From NCBI GenBank assembly GCA_903901375.1, contig CAIUQV010000021.1, positions 1 through 12,758 on the forward strand: a stretch of 12,758 nucleotides of DNA, read 5' to 3'. The position numbers and the translations under genes are program-made. Below the pieces are notes generated by a model. That model was not told the DNA's origin. It did no database searches and saw only the letters and a list, made by a program, of their open reading frames with translations. This document shows, piece after piece, positions 5,914 to 12,758 of the stretch (position 1 is the first letter of the stretch; every line of letters begins with the position of its first letter). Source of the stretch: an uncultured Ignavibacteriota bacterium (lineage in GTDB: Bacteria > Bacteroidota > Ignavibacteria > Tepidaquicellales > Tepidaquicellaceae).

Positions 5914-7917
5914 ATGTCCCCAAGGAAAGAACCATTAATCACATTAGTAGGACCTCCCAATTCAGGCAAGACAACTCTCTTTAATTTTCTAAGCGGAAAG
6001 AAATACAAGACTGTAAATTATCCAGGTGCGACGATAGAATATTCCATAACACGATTCCTGAATCATTTTGACGTGGAAGGAAATCTGATGGACTCCCCCG
6101 GTATAGTGAGTATGGTTCCGAATTCACCGGATGAGCGTGTAACGGTAGAGAATCTTTTTGAACATCCTAAATACGGTAAACCCTCTGTACTCGTTGTAAC
6201 TATAGATGCATCACAGTTTTCAAGACATTTGCTACTTGCAAGACAGTTACTGGAATGCGGGTTTAAAGTGATTGTTGCGCTTACGATGAACGATATACTT
6301 GAAGACAAGAAACTGACAGTTAATGCGGGAAAACTTTCAGATATACTTGGATGTAAAGTAATCAAGACGGATCCGAGAACGGGTACAGGAATAATAGAGC
6401 TGATAAGCGAGATTAAATCAGTGCTGGCAGAGGACAGCGCTTCCGAAATAGTGAAGAAAGAATTTCTGGAAGAGAACATTATTTCAATTTACAAAGATAT
6501 AGAGGAGATTGAGAGAAAAGTTCTGATTCAAGTAACCGTGAAGGAATCTGAGCTTGAGAATGCGAATCTTTCGCTACAGATAAAAGGTGGAACAAACAGA
6601 CTGAACAGACCGGACGGTCTGACGATGAAGATTGACAGCGTACTGCTTCACAAATACTGGGGCATTATTATATTTGCGTCTGTGATGGGAATATTATTTG
6701 CTTCAATATTCTGGATAGCGTCGCCGCTGATGGGGATGGTAGATTCTGGGTTCAGGTATTTATCGGATATAATTGTAACGGGGCACGAGCATCACTGGCT
6801 TTCGGATTTGATATCGAGCGGTATTATAGGCGGCGCAGGAGCAGTGATGGTATTTCTACCGCAGATAATAATTTTATTTTTCATACTGGGACTGCTTGAA
6901 GATTCAGGTTACCTTGCACGTGGTGCGATGCTGATAGATAAACCATTGTCAAAGCTTGGATTAAACGGGAGGTCGTTCGTGCCGATGCTTTCAGGGTTTG
7001 CCTGTGCTATTCCTGCAATAATGGCAGCGAGAACAATCACTAACAAGAAAGAGAGAATAATAACAATTTTCATAATTCCTTTGATGAGCTGCAGTGCACG
7101 GCTGCCGGTTTATGGATTGCTGCTTACTTTTCTATTGCCGGGTAAATTTCTGCTGAGTGGAATAATTTTATCATTAATATACTTATTCGGGATATTAACA
7201 TCGTTTGTTGTTTCGAGTGTAATAAACAAATATCAGAAAGCATTTATCAAGGTTGAGGATAACTCTTCATTCATAATGGAGCTGCCAGTATACAGAGTAC
7301 CGAAGATAGGAAATGTGTTTAAAAACACTTATGACAATGCATACCAGTACATCAGGAAAGCAGGTCCGACAATACTTATTTTCTCTGTGATACTCTGGGC
7401 ACTGACATATTTTCCGAATAACAATCCCGTGATAAAAGATTCAGATAAGATGACGAATGAACAGTTGAATAAACTAATAGATGCCGAGAGAATATCCGGA
7501 TCATACGCATCCGAGCTTGGCAAGATTATTGAGCCGGTGATGAAACCGCTTGGACTTGACTGGAGAGTGGGTGTATCGCTGATAGCTACGTTTGCGGCAA
7601 GGGAAATATTTGTAAGTTCTATGGCATTAATATTCAAGATAACGGATACTGATGACAACCTGAATGAATCTCTGATAAACGCCATGCGGCAGGCACGAAC
7701 GGGTGAGTCGGGCAAGCCGTTGTTTACAACATCTACAATAACAGGACTGATTGTATTCTTTATGCTAGCATTACAGTGTATATCCACGATAGCAGTAACG
7801 AGGAAGGAAACAGGAGGATGGAGGATACCTGTATTTCAGTTAATTATATATTCGGGACTGGCATACCTGTTTTCATTTGCAGTAGTAAACGGATTACAGT
7901 TTCTGGGGGTCAGCTGA
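5914..7917 (+). CDS. feoB: Ferrous iron transport protein B (GTPase-permease)
   Basis: The inner-membrane Fe(II) importer, with an N-terminal G domain, a helical GDI-like linker and a polytopic permease. It has 667 residues, within the family range though shorter than the E. coli protein. G1 is GPPNSGKT (residues 13-20), G2 is within NYPGATIE (35-42) and G3 is DSPG (60-63). Where the NxxD of G4 is expected the sequence reads VALTMND (121-127), so Asn is replaced by Thr124; the G5 area is TDPRTGTG. Membrane helices start at about residue 247. The two Gate motifs are clear: GFACAIPAIMAARTI (360-374) and SCSARLPVY (391-399). The second half keeps LEDSGYLARGA (327-337) and FAAREIFVSSMA. It is co-transcribed with feoA and ends 8 bp before the stop of the convergent kinase gene. 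Function in Fe(II) import is firm by family; nucleotide preference may differ. Confidence 0.96.
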   Translation: MSPRKEPLITLVGPPNSGKTTLFNFLSGKKYKTVNYPGATIEYSITRFLNHFDVEGNLMDSPGIVSMVPNSPDERVTVENLFEHPKYGKPSVLVVTIDASQFSRHLLLARQLLECGFKVIVALTMNDILEDKKLTVNAGKLSDILGCKVIKTDPRTGTGIIELISEIKSVLAEDSASEIVKKEFLEENIISIYKDIEEIERKVLIQVTVKESELENANLSLQIKGGTNRLNRPDGLTMKIDSVLLHKYWGIIIFASVMGILFASIFWIASPLMGMVDSGFRYLSDIIVTGHEHHWLSDLISSGIIGGAGAVMVFLPQIIILFFILGLLEDSGYLARGAMLIDKPLSKLGLNGRSFVPMLSGFACAIPAIMAARTITNKKERIITIFIIPLMSCSARLPVYGLLLTFLLPGKFLLSGIILSLIYLFGILTSFVVSSVINKYQKAFIKVEDNSSFIMELPVYRVPKIGNVFKNTYDNAYQYIRKAGPTILIFSVILWALTYFPNNNPVIKDSDKMTNEQLNKLIDAERISGSYASELGKIIEPVMKPLGLDWRVGVSLIATFAAREIFVSSMALIFKITDTDDNLNESLINAMRQARTGESGKPLFTTSTITGLIVFFMLALQCISTIAVTRKETGGWRIPVFQLIIYSGLAYLFSFAVVNGLQFLGVS

Positions 7918-7925
7918 GAATTAAG

Positions 7926-9845
7926 CTATTTAGGCAGAACGATTGTGAACCTGCTACCAGAACCGAACTCACTCTGAATTTTAATTTCACCGTTCATTTT
8001 TTCAATCAGTTCTTTACAAACAACAAGACCGAGGCCAGTTCCCTTTTCATTATTCGTACCGAGAGAAACTATTTTCTTATCCATTCTGAAAACATTTTCT
8101 ATATCTTCCTTTTCCATACCTACACCATTATCGGAGACTGTAATTTCCACCGAGTTTTCAAGAGTGCGTGAATAGATTTCCACTTTCCCTCCGGCTGATG
8201 TGAACTTTATGGCATTGTCGATTAAGTTTCTGAGAACAGTATCGAGAGAAATTTTATCAGCTTTCACATAAAGGTTATCGCTCAGGTTAAGAAAAAGTTC
8301 AACTCTTTTATTTACAGCATTAGTTTCCTGAAGCTTATAAATCTGCCCGGCAATTTCATTTAAGTTAACCTCTTCAATATTCATAACGTATCTGCCTTCC
8401 TGGAGTCTGGACAGTTGCAACAATCTTTCAAGAAGCTTGAACACCTGGTCTGCGGAAGAGCTCACATAAGTCAGATACTGTTTCTTTTCCTGATTTGAGA
8501 GAGTATCAAAATCATTTTTAAGCAGGCTAAGGAAACCGAGTATTCCATTAAAGGGGTTACGCAGGTCGTGCGCAAGTATTGAAAAGAATTTATTCTTAAT
8601 CGCGTTGACTTCCTCAAGTTCAGATTTCTGTTCAGTGATTGTTTTGTTCATAGCCTCGAGCTCTTTATTAATCTTCTTCAGTGCTCTCTGTCTCAGATAG
8701 ATAAAAAGGAACAGAATGATGATTATGATAAGAATGCCAGATGATATATATATAAGCTCATTTCTCTTGTACCTGTAAGCTTCGTCTATTTTCTCCTTCT
8801 CGTTTTTTTGCTCAAGCTGACTGAGTGCTTTATTCTTCTCGTGGCTGAACAATTCCAGCGAGATTCTATTGTACTCATCTATGTAAAACATTGTCTTATC
8901 AAAATCACGTAATTTAATGTACGACATAAATAAGAAGAAAGAAGCTTCCCTGACGTAGATAGCCACACCACGCTTTTTGGATTCATCGTAACTTTGCTGT
9001 GCATACTTAATAGTATTCTTATAATCACCCATATGGAAATAGCAGCTTGCAATATTATTCATCAGGTTGCTTCTGTCAGCATAAGTAGAATCTTCATATG
9101 ATTCCTTCAATGCCATCATAAATATATCGAGAGCTTTATCATAATTAGCAAGAAATATCTGACAGGCTCCCAGAATATTCCAGTTATTAATCATACGGAT
9201 TTTCAGACCATATTTCCAGCTTAATTCCAGAGATTTACTTGCATAGTCAATTCCCTTGTAAACAAAAGAAGAATCTTTAGTGTAAGCAAGTTCAAAATAC
9301 ACTGCGGCTAATCTTTCGTACGAATGAGACAGACCTTTGGATCCGTCATCATTTTTCATTTCAGAATAAAGAGAAACAGATGTATCAAGATACTGCAGTG
9401 CACTATTATAATCCGTTGCAGCCCTGTAGAGTTCACCGATATTTACACAGCAGCGGGCAATTTTGAGTTTAGCGTCGCCTTTAAGATTCTCTAGGATTTT
9501 TAAGTCCATTAAAATATATTCGAGTGCTTTGGAATAATTTCCCTGAGTATAATAGTAATTAGACACCTGACCGTAAACATCTGCTTTGCTTTCATCAGTA
9601 ATTTTATTGTCTATGATTGATACAGCAAGCTCGGCAAAATAAACAGACTTTGAGATATCAGTGTTGAAATACTTTTTTGCAGAATCCAGAATAACATCAA
9701 TTTTATTCTGAGTAGGGAGATTCTCGATAGACTTGTTTAATACTTCAAGGCTAGTTTGTGCGTATATTAAAGATAATTCAGATTTTAAGAGAAAACTGAT
9801 GAGGAAGATTAGTAGTAACGTTAAATATTTGATTATTTTCCGCAT
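7926..9845 (-). CDS. TPR-containing periplasmic-sensing histidine kinase
   Basis: A membrane sensor kinase of a two-component system, 639 residues from ATG at 9845. An earlier TTG at 9884 is in frame, but the ATG directly begins a signal peptide (MRKIIKYLTLLLIFLISFLL, cleavage likely near IYAQ at residue 30), so it is preferred. Residues about 90-325 are helical TPR-like repeats (GNYSKALEY, TDYNSALQYLD, ANYDKALDIF, GDYKNTIKYAQ), predicted periplasmic. A charged coiled coil leads to one membrane helix at about 363-384 and a second coiled coil. The HisKA H-box FFSILAHDLRNP has the phosphorylated His426. The ATPase domain shows the N box LRNLIDNAIKF (538-548), DNGVGM (572-577) and GTGLGL (602-607). 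No response regulator gene is adjacent, so it is an orphan kinase. Its signal is unknown; TPRs suggest a protein partner. It lies 58 bp downstream of ychF. Confidence 0.92.
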   Translation of the reverse strand: MRKIIKYLTLLLIFLISFLLKSELSLIYAQTSLEVLNKSIENLPTQNKIDVILDSAKKYFNTDISKSVYFAELAVSIIDNKITDESKADVYGQVSNYYYTQGNYSKALEYILMDLKILENLKGDAKLKIARCCVNIGELYRAATDYNSALQYLDTSVSLYSEMKNDDGSKGLSHSYERLAAVYFELAYTKDSSFVYKGIDYASKSLELSWKYGLKIRMINNWNILGACQIFLANYDKALDIFMMALKESYEDSTYADRSNLMNNIASCYFHMGDYKNTIKYAQQSYDESKKRGVAIYVREASFFLFMSYIKLRDFDKTMFYIDEYNRISLELFSHEKNKALSQLEQKNEKEKIDEAYRYKRNELIYISSGILIIIIILFLFIYLRQRALKKINKELEAMNKTITEQKSELEEVNAIKNKFFSILAHDLRNPFNGILGFLSLLKNDFDTLSNQEKKQYLTYVSSSADQVFKLLERLLQLSRLQEGRYVMNIEEVNLNEIAGQIYKLQETNAVNKRVELFLNLSDNLYVKADKISLDTVLRNLIDNAIKFTSAGGKVEIYSRTLENSVEITVSDNGVGMEKEDIENVFRMDKKIVSLGTNNEKGTGLGLVVCKELIEKMNGEIKIQSEFGSGSRFTIVLPK

Positions 9846-9854
9846 ACAATATAA

Positions 9855-9884
9855 TTTATATTTAATATGCAGAATAATCAACAA
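9855..9884 (-). promoter_or_regulatory. Tentative promoter of the histidine kinase gene
   Basis: On the minus strand TTGTTG (9884-9879) and TATAAA (9860-9855) are separated by 18 bp in the very AT-rich gap between ychF and the kinase. Transcription would begin only a few nucleotides before the ATG at 9845, giving a nearly leaderless message. The match is partial and the region AT-rich, so read-through from ychF is an equal alternative. Confidence 0.25.
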
Positions 9885-9903
9885 TAAAATTCAGAACAAA
9901 AAA

Positions 9904-11007
9904 TTATACGTTGAATCTGAAGAGCATAATATCCCCATCCTCAACTATGTAGTCTTTTCCTTCTACACGCATCAGTCCTTTTTCTTTAACTGCAGCTTCG
10001 GATTTATACTGAAGCATATCCTTATATTTTATTACTTCGGCTCTTATGAATCCTTTTTCGAAATCAGTATGAATTTTACCGGCAGACTGTGGTGCTTTAA
10101 GTCCTTTATCGAGAGTCCAGGCATGAACTTCTTTTTCACCCGCAGTAAAGAAAGTAATAAGTCCAAGCTGTGCGTAGCTTTCCTTTATAAGTCTGTACAA
10201 GCCGGATTCTTTAAGTCCCAAATCTGTAAGGAATTCATTTCTTTCTTCAATGGTTTCGAGAGCGGCAATCTCAGATTCAATCTTCACTGAGAGAATTAAG
10301 AACTTAGCCCCTTCTTTCTGTGCAATAGCTTCTACAATCTTAGTATATTCGTTACCGTTAACCTGATCTTCATTAACATTAGCAACATAGATAATTGGTT
10401 TATCGGTAAGCAGCTGCATTTCCCTCATAATCTGTTTATCTTCGGGAGACAGGTTTTCTGTGTAATACTTTGCGAGTCTTCCTGTGGCAAAATGTTCCTT
10501 TAATCCGTTTAGCAGTTCGACTTCCCTCTGCACTCTTTTATCCCCTACCCTGAGACTTTTACCTGACTTTTCAAAACGTTTTTCGATAGTATCGAGGTCC
10601 TTCAGAATAAGTTCAGTTTCAATTATTTCAATATCATCGGCAGGGTTTACCTGATTACTGACGTGAATAATATTATCATCATCGAAGCATCTGACGATAT
10701 GAATAATAACTTCAACTTCCCTGATATGCGACAGAAACTGGTTTCCGAGTCCTTCACCTTTCGAAGCACCTTTAACGAGTCCAGCAATATCGACGAATTC
10801 TATAGTACTCGGCACAATTTTCTTTGGATTAAAAATCTTAACGAGTTCATCAACTCTTTCATCAGGAACGATTATAGTACCGACATTCGGTTCGATAGTA
10901 CAGAACGGATAATTAGAAGCTTCTGCATTCTGAGATTCAGTCAGTGCATTAAACAGAGTAGACTTGCCAACATTCGGCAGACCAACAATACCACATCTTA
11001 GAGCCAT
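9904..11007 (-). CDS. ychF: Ribosome-binding ATPase YchF (OLA1/Obg-like)
   Basis: A conserved cytoplasmic P-loop NTPase of the Obg family that prefers ATP and associates with ribosomes; in E. coli it is linked to stress responses and translation initiation. Its 367 residues are the standard length. The P-loop is GLPNVGKST (9-17) and the G3 region is DIAGLVKGASKGEGLGNQF (73-91). The position of the G4 specificity motif reads NVNE (210-213) rather than NKxD, which is the mark of the ATP-using YchF group. A coiled-coil insert covers about residues 128-200. The C-terminal TGS domain (about 283-367) contains FFTAGEKEVHAWTL and ends VEDGDIMLFRFNV. The ATG lies 1 nt after the stop of the upstream lipid-kinase-like gene (TGATATG), so translational coupling is likely. 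No Shine-Dalgarno is present. Confidence 0.97.
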   Translation of the reverse strand: MALRCGIVGLPNVGKSTLFNALTESQNAEASNYPFCTIEPNVGTIIVPDERVDELVKIFNPKKIVPSTIEFVDIAGLVKGASKGEGLGNQFLSHIREVEVIIHIVRCFDDDNIIHVSNQVNPADDIEIIETELILKDLDTIEKRFEKSGKSLRVGDKRVQREVELLNGLKEHFATGRLAKYYTENLSPEDKQIMREMQLLTDKPIIYVANVNEDQVNGNEYTKIVEAIAQKEGAKFLILSVKIESEIAALETIEERNEFLTDLGLKESGLYRLIKESYAQLGLITFFTAGEKEVHAWTLDKGLKAPQSAGKIHTDFEKGFIRAEVIKYKDMLQYKSEAAVKEKGLMRVEGKDYIVEDGDIMLFRFNV

Positions 11008-11008
11008 A

Positions 11009-11629
11009 TCAAATAAAATTATTTATGATTACAAAAACAAACCCGGAGAATACGGGTATACTTAAATTGTCATTAAGACGAATAAAACTTAATTGTTCAA
11101 AAGCAGCAGCAATAATTACAGTTATAAAACCTGCTTTATAGAAATTAATTTCAGGATATACATACTGAAGTACAAACACCAGTATTATTCCTGTGGCGAC
11201 AAAAGCAAAACTTCCTTCAAGAGTTTTATTTCCGGATAATTTAGTTTTGCCAAATCTTTTACCTATCAATGCTGCCATAGTGTCACACCATATCATAAGA
11301 AGTATGGAAAAGACTGCTACTTCTTCAGGAAAAATAAGAACTGTCAGAAAGATTCCAATTGCATAATATGTACCGCCAGTGAACAAATTCCTCTTAAAAT
11401 CTTTCTCATCGTCCCTTAATATTCCACCTAATACTTTAGTGTAAAGAGTCTCGAATGTGTAAGTATAAGCCTTCAGTATATCGAGAAGAATCATCAAAAC
11501 TGTTCCAAAGCCTATAAACATGAGCATAAAATCTCGGGACGTCAGAGAGTACAATACAGGAATAACAGTTGAAAAAAGATGTATCAACTTTCTGTATATT
11601 TCGTACCTGTATTCTGAGTTAGATTTCAA
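11009..11629 (-). CDS. SEC59/DGK1/VTE5-like membrane kinase (polyprenol, phytol or diacylglycerol kinase family)
   Basis: A membrane protein of 206 residues with about six hydrophobic segments. It matches the CTP-using lipid-alcohol kinase superfamily (dolichol kinase, phytol kinase, yeast Dgk1) related to CDP-diacylglycerol synthase. The N-terminus has YRKLIHL (residues 12-18). The likely nucleotide site is IWCDTMAALIGKRFGK (113-128) followed by NKTLEGSFAF (134-143), with Asp116, Lys135 and Glu138 as key residues. A conserved tail reads RLNDNLSIPV (184-193). The substrate cannot be named: phytol, dolichol-like or diacylglycerol are all possible. The start is a TTG at 11629: TAA stops lie just upstream in frame, and the next Met (residue 36) would remove the RKLIH motif. 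It follows ftsH after 62 bp that contain a terminator and is joined to ychF by a 1-nt gap. Confidence 0.82.
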   Translation of the reverse strand: MKSNSEYRYEIYRKLIHLFSTVIPVLYSLTSRDFMLMFIGFGTVLMILLDILKAYTYTFETLYTKVLGGILRDDEKDFKRNLFTGGTYYAIGIFLTVLIFPEEVAVFSILLMIWCDTMAALIGKRFGKTKLSGNKTLEGSFAFVATGIILVFVLQYVYPEINFYKAGFITVIIAAAFEQLSFIRLNDNLSIPVFSGFVFVIINNFI

Positions 11630-11642
11630 ATTAACTTATTAC

Positions 11643-11668
11643 AAAAAAGCGAGTAATAACCCGCTTTT
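11643..11668 (-). terminator. Intrinsic terminator after ftsH
   Basis: On the minus strand AAAAGCGGGT (11668-11659), loop TATT, and ACTCGCTTTT (11654-11645) form a 10-bp stem with a single G-U wobble; the T-run continues to 11643. It begins 23 nt after the ftsH stop and ends about 13 nt before the TTG start of the next gene. On the plus strand the wobble becomes an A-C mismatch and the T tract is shorter, so the minus-strand reading is preferred. Confidence 0.82.
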
Positions 11669-11691
11669 AAATATGCTATATAAAATTTAAG

Positions 11692-12758
11692 TTACTTCTG
11701 CGCAGTTTCAGTTTCAGCAGCCGGAGCTGATTCCTGAACTTTTTCTGCTTCCTTTTCAATAGGAGGTAATTTTTCACCTCTGATTACTTTATCAATTTCA
11801 TCGGAATCGAGAATCTCTCTTTCGAGTAAAATTAATGAAAGTCTGTGAAGCACATCCATATTGTCTGTGAGAACTTTCGTAGCTCTGTCCATTCCTGCCT
11901 GTACGATTTTCTTAACTTCATCATCAATAATAATCTGAGTAGTTTCGCTATAGTTCTTATGTTCATGAAGTTCCTTACCAAGGAAAACTTCTTCCTGTTT
12001 ATTACCGTATGTGATAGGACCAAGTTTTTCACTCATTCCAAATTCGCAAACCATTTTACGTGCAAGAGAAGTAGCTCTTTCAATATCATTACTTGCACCT
12101 GTTGTATATTCATTAAAGACAAGTTTTTCAGCAGCACGTCCTCCCATAGCATACGCAATCATTGCCTCGAGGTATTCCTTTGAATATGTGTGTTTCTCAT
12201 CCATAGGTAAATATGTAGTAACACCAAGTGCACGTCCGCGAGGAATAATAGTGACCTTATGAACCGGGTCAGCCTCAGGAGTATATTTTGCGACAAGAAC
12301 ATGGCCTGCCTCGTGATAAGAAGTAGTTTTCTTTTCCTTTTCAGAAATAATCAGGCTTCTTCTTTCAGTACCCATCATCACTTTATCTTTTGCATTCTCA
12401 AGGTCTTTCATCGAAACAGAATCTGAATTTCTTCTCGCAGCAAGCAGAGCAGCTTCATTCACAAGGTTAGCAAGGTCAGCACCGGAAAAACCGGGAGTAC
12501 CTTTAGCAATCGTATCTATCTTAATATCATTCGCAAGAGGAATTTTTCTTGTATGAACTTTAAGAATACCTTCGCGTCCTTTAACATCCGGTCTGTCTAC
12601 AACGACTTGTCTGTCAAACCTTCCCGGCCTTAAGAGAGCAGGGTCAAGAATATCAGGTCTGTTAGTTGCAGCTATAATGATTACTCCGCTGTTCTGTTCA
12701 AAACCATCCATCTCAATAAGTAACTGATTCAAGGTCTGTTCTCTTTCATCGTGACCGC
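11692..12758 (-). CDS. ftsH: ATP-dependent zinc metalloprotease FtsH, 5' part beyond window
   Basis: A membrane-anchored AAA+ protease that degrades misfolded and regulatory membrane and cytosolic proteins as a hexamer. The window holds the C-terminal 355 codons; the frame runs to the right edge (GHDEREQTLNQLLIEMDGF, a hallmark stretch), so the membrane segments, Walker A and most of Walker B are outside. Visible are the AAA second region of homology, ATNRPDILDPALLRPGRFDRQ, which contains the arginine fingers, and then the zinc motif HEAGH (codons 12315-12301) after TTSY. NEYTTGASNDIERA, the region of the third zinc ligand, and MVCEFGMSEKLGPITYG follow. A Glu/Ala-rich tail (about 25 residues, EKEAEKVQESAPAAETETAQK) ends the protein. 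The in-frame TTG at 12732 is not a start because coding continues upstream of it. A terminator follows the stop. Confidence 0.97.
   Translation of the reverse strand, partial: GHDEREQTLNQLLIEMDGFEQNSGVIIIAATNRPDILDPALLRPGRFDRQVVVDRPDVKGREGILKVHTRKIPLANDIKIDTIAKGTPGFSGADLANLVNEAALLAARRNSDSVSMKDLENAKDKVMMGTERRSLIISEKEKKTTSYHEAGHVLVAKYTPEADPVHKVTIIPRGRALGVTTYLPMDEKHTYSKEYLEAMIAYAMGGRAAEKLVFNEYTTGASNDIERATSLARKMVCEFGMSEKLGPITYGNKQEEVFLGKELHEHKNYSETTQIIIDDEVKKIVQAGMDRATKVLTDNMDVLHRLSLILLEREILDSDEIDKVIRGEKLPPIEKEAEKVQESAPAAETETAQK

Noticed and set aside
7776..8171. A 131-codon plus-strand frame spanning the feoB end and the kinase gene
   Set aside because: It is the complement of two well-supported genes and its product shows no family features.
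9733..10290. A 185-codon plus-strand frame opposite the kinase start and the ychF 3' end
   Set aside because: It is antisense to the conserved TGS domain of ychF and the kinase signal peptide; low-complexity Phe/Ser/Asn product.
11040..11060. ACCCG...CGGGT hairpin near the end of the lipid-kinase gene
   Set aside because: It lies inside the coding sequence, the stem is short and there is no T-run; ychF follows by 1 nt.
1..12758. tRNA, rRNA, insertion sequence, phage or attachment site
   Set aside because: No tRNA cloverleaf-like sequence, rRNA segment, transposase, integrase or terminal inverted repeats with target duplications were recognised by reading.

Overview
The window is a piece of an AT-rich bacterial chromosome made of housekeeping genes, with no phage, plasmid or insertion sequence visible. 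A Bacteroidota/Chlorobiota-type organism (possibly Ignavibacteria-like) is suggested by several things together: near absence of Shine-Dalgarno sequences before the start codons, a secreted TPR-type sensor histidine kinase, a single-chain glycine decarboxylase, and ftsH next to a membrane lipid-kinase-like gene. This placement is an inference; no rRNA or other decisive marker is present.

Layout. Bases 1-2421 (minus strand) hold most of gcvP, the glycine-cleavage P protein; its C-terminal end lies off the left edge. Bases 2422-3102 are the only long gene-free stretch, a divergent intergenic region. It holds a short inverted repeat close to gcvP, a purine-rich patch with a repeated 9-mer, and a run of degenerate repeat units. 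Bases 3103-5567 (plus strand) are a tight operon: hisS, an unrecognised 134-residue gene, and lgt, closed by a strong intrinsic terminator. Bases 5635-7917 (plus strand) are a ferrous iron uptake unit, feoA-feoB, with a perfect 10-5-10 palindrome just before feoA that looks like a DtxR-family metalloregulator site. From 7926 to the right edge everything is on the minus strand. In transcription order it is ftsH (N-terminal part off the window), a terminator, a SEC59/DGK1-like polyprenol or lipid kinase starting at TTG, ychF (1 nt downstream and probably translationally coupled), and an orphan TPR histidine kinase that converges on feoB with only 8 bp between the stop codons.

Functions. The genes cover one-carbon/glycine catabolism, tRNA charging, lipoprotein lipidation, Fe(II) import, membrane proteolysis, lipid phosphorylation, a translation-associated ATPase and an envelope-stress-type sensor. 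No wholly new system is evident. The points most worth a second look are the feoAB palindrome, the degenerate intergenic repeats, the altered G4 motif of FeoB, the non-canonical active-site residues of Lgt, and the unidentified protein between hisS and lgt.
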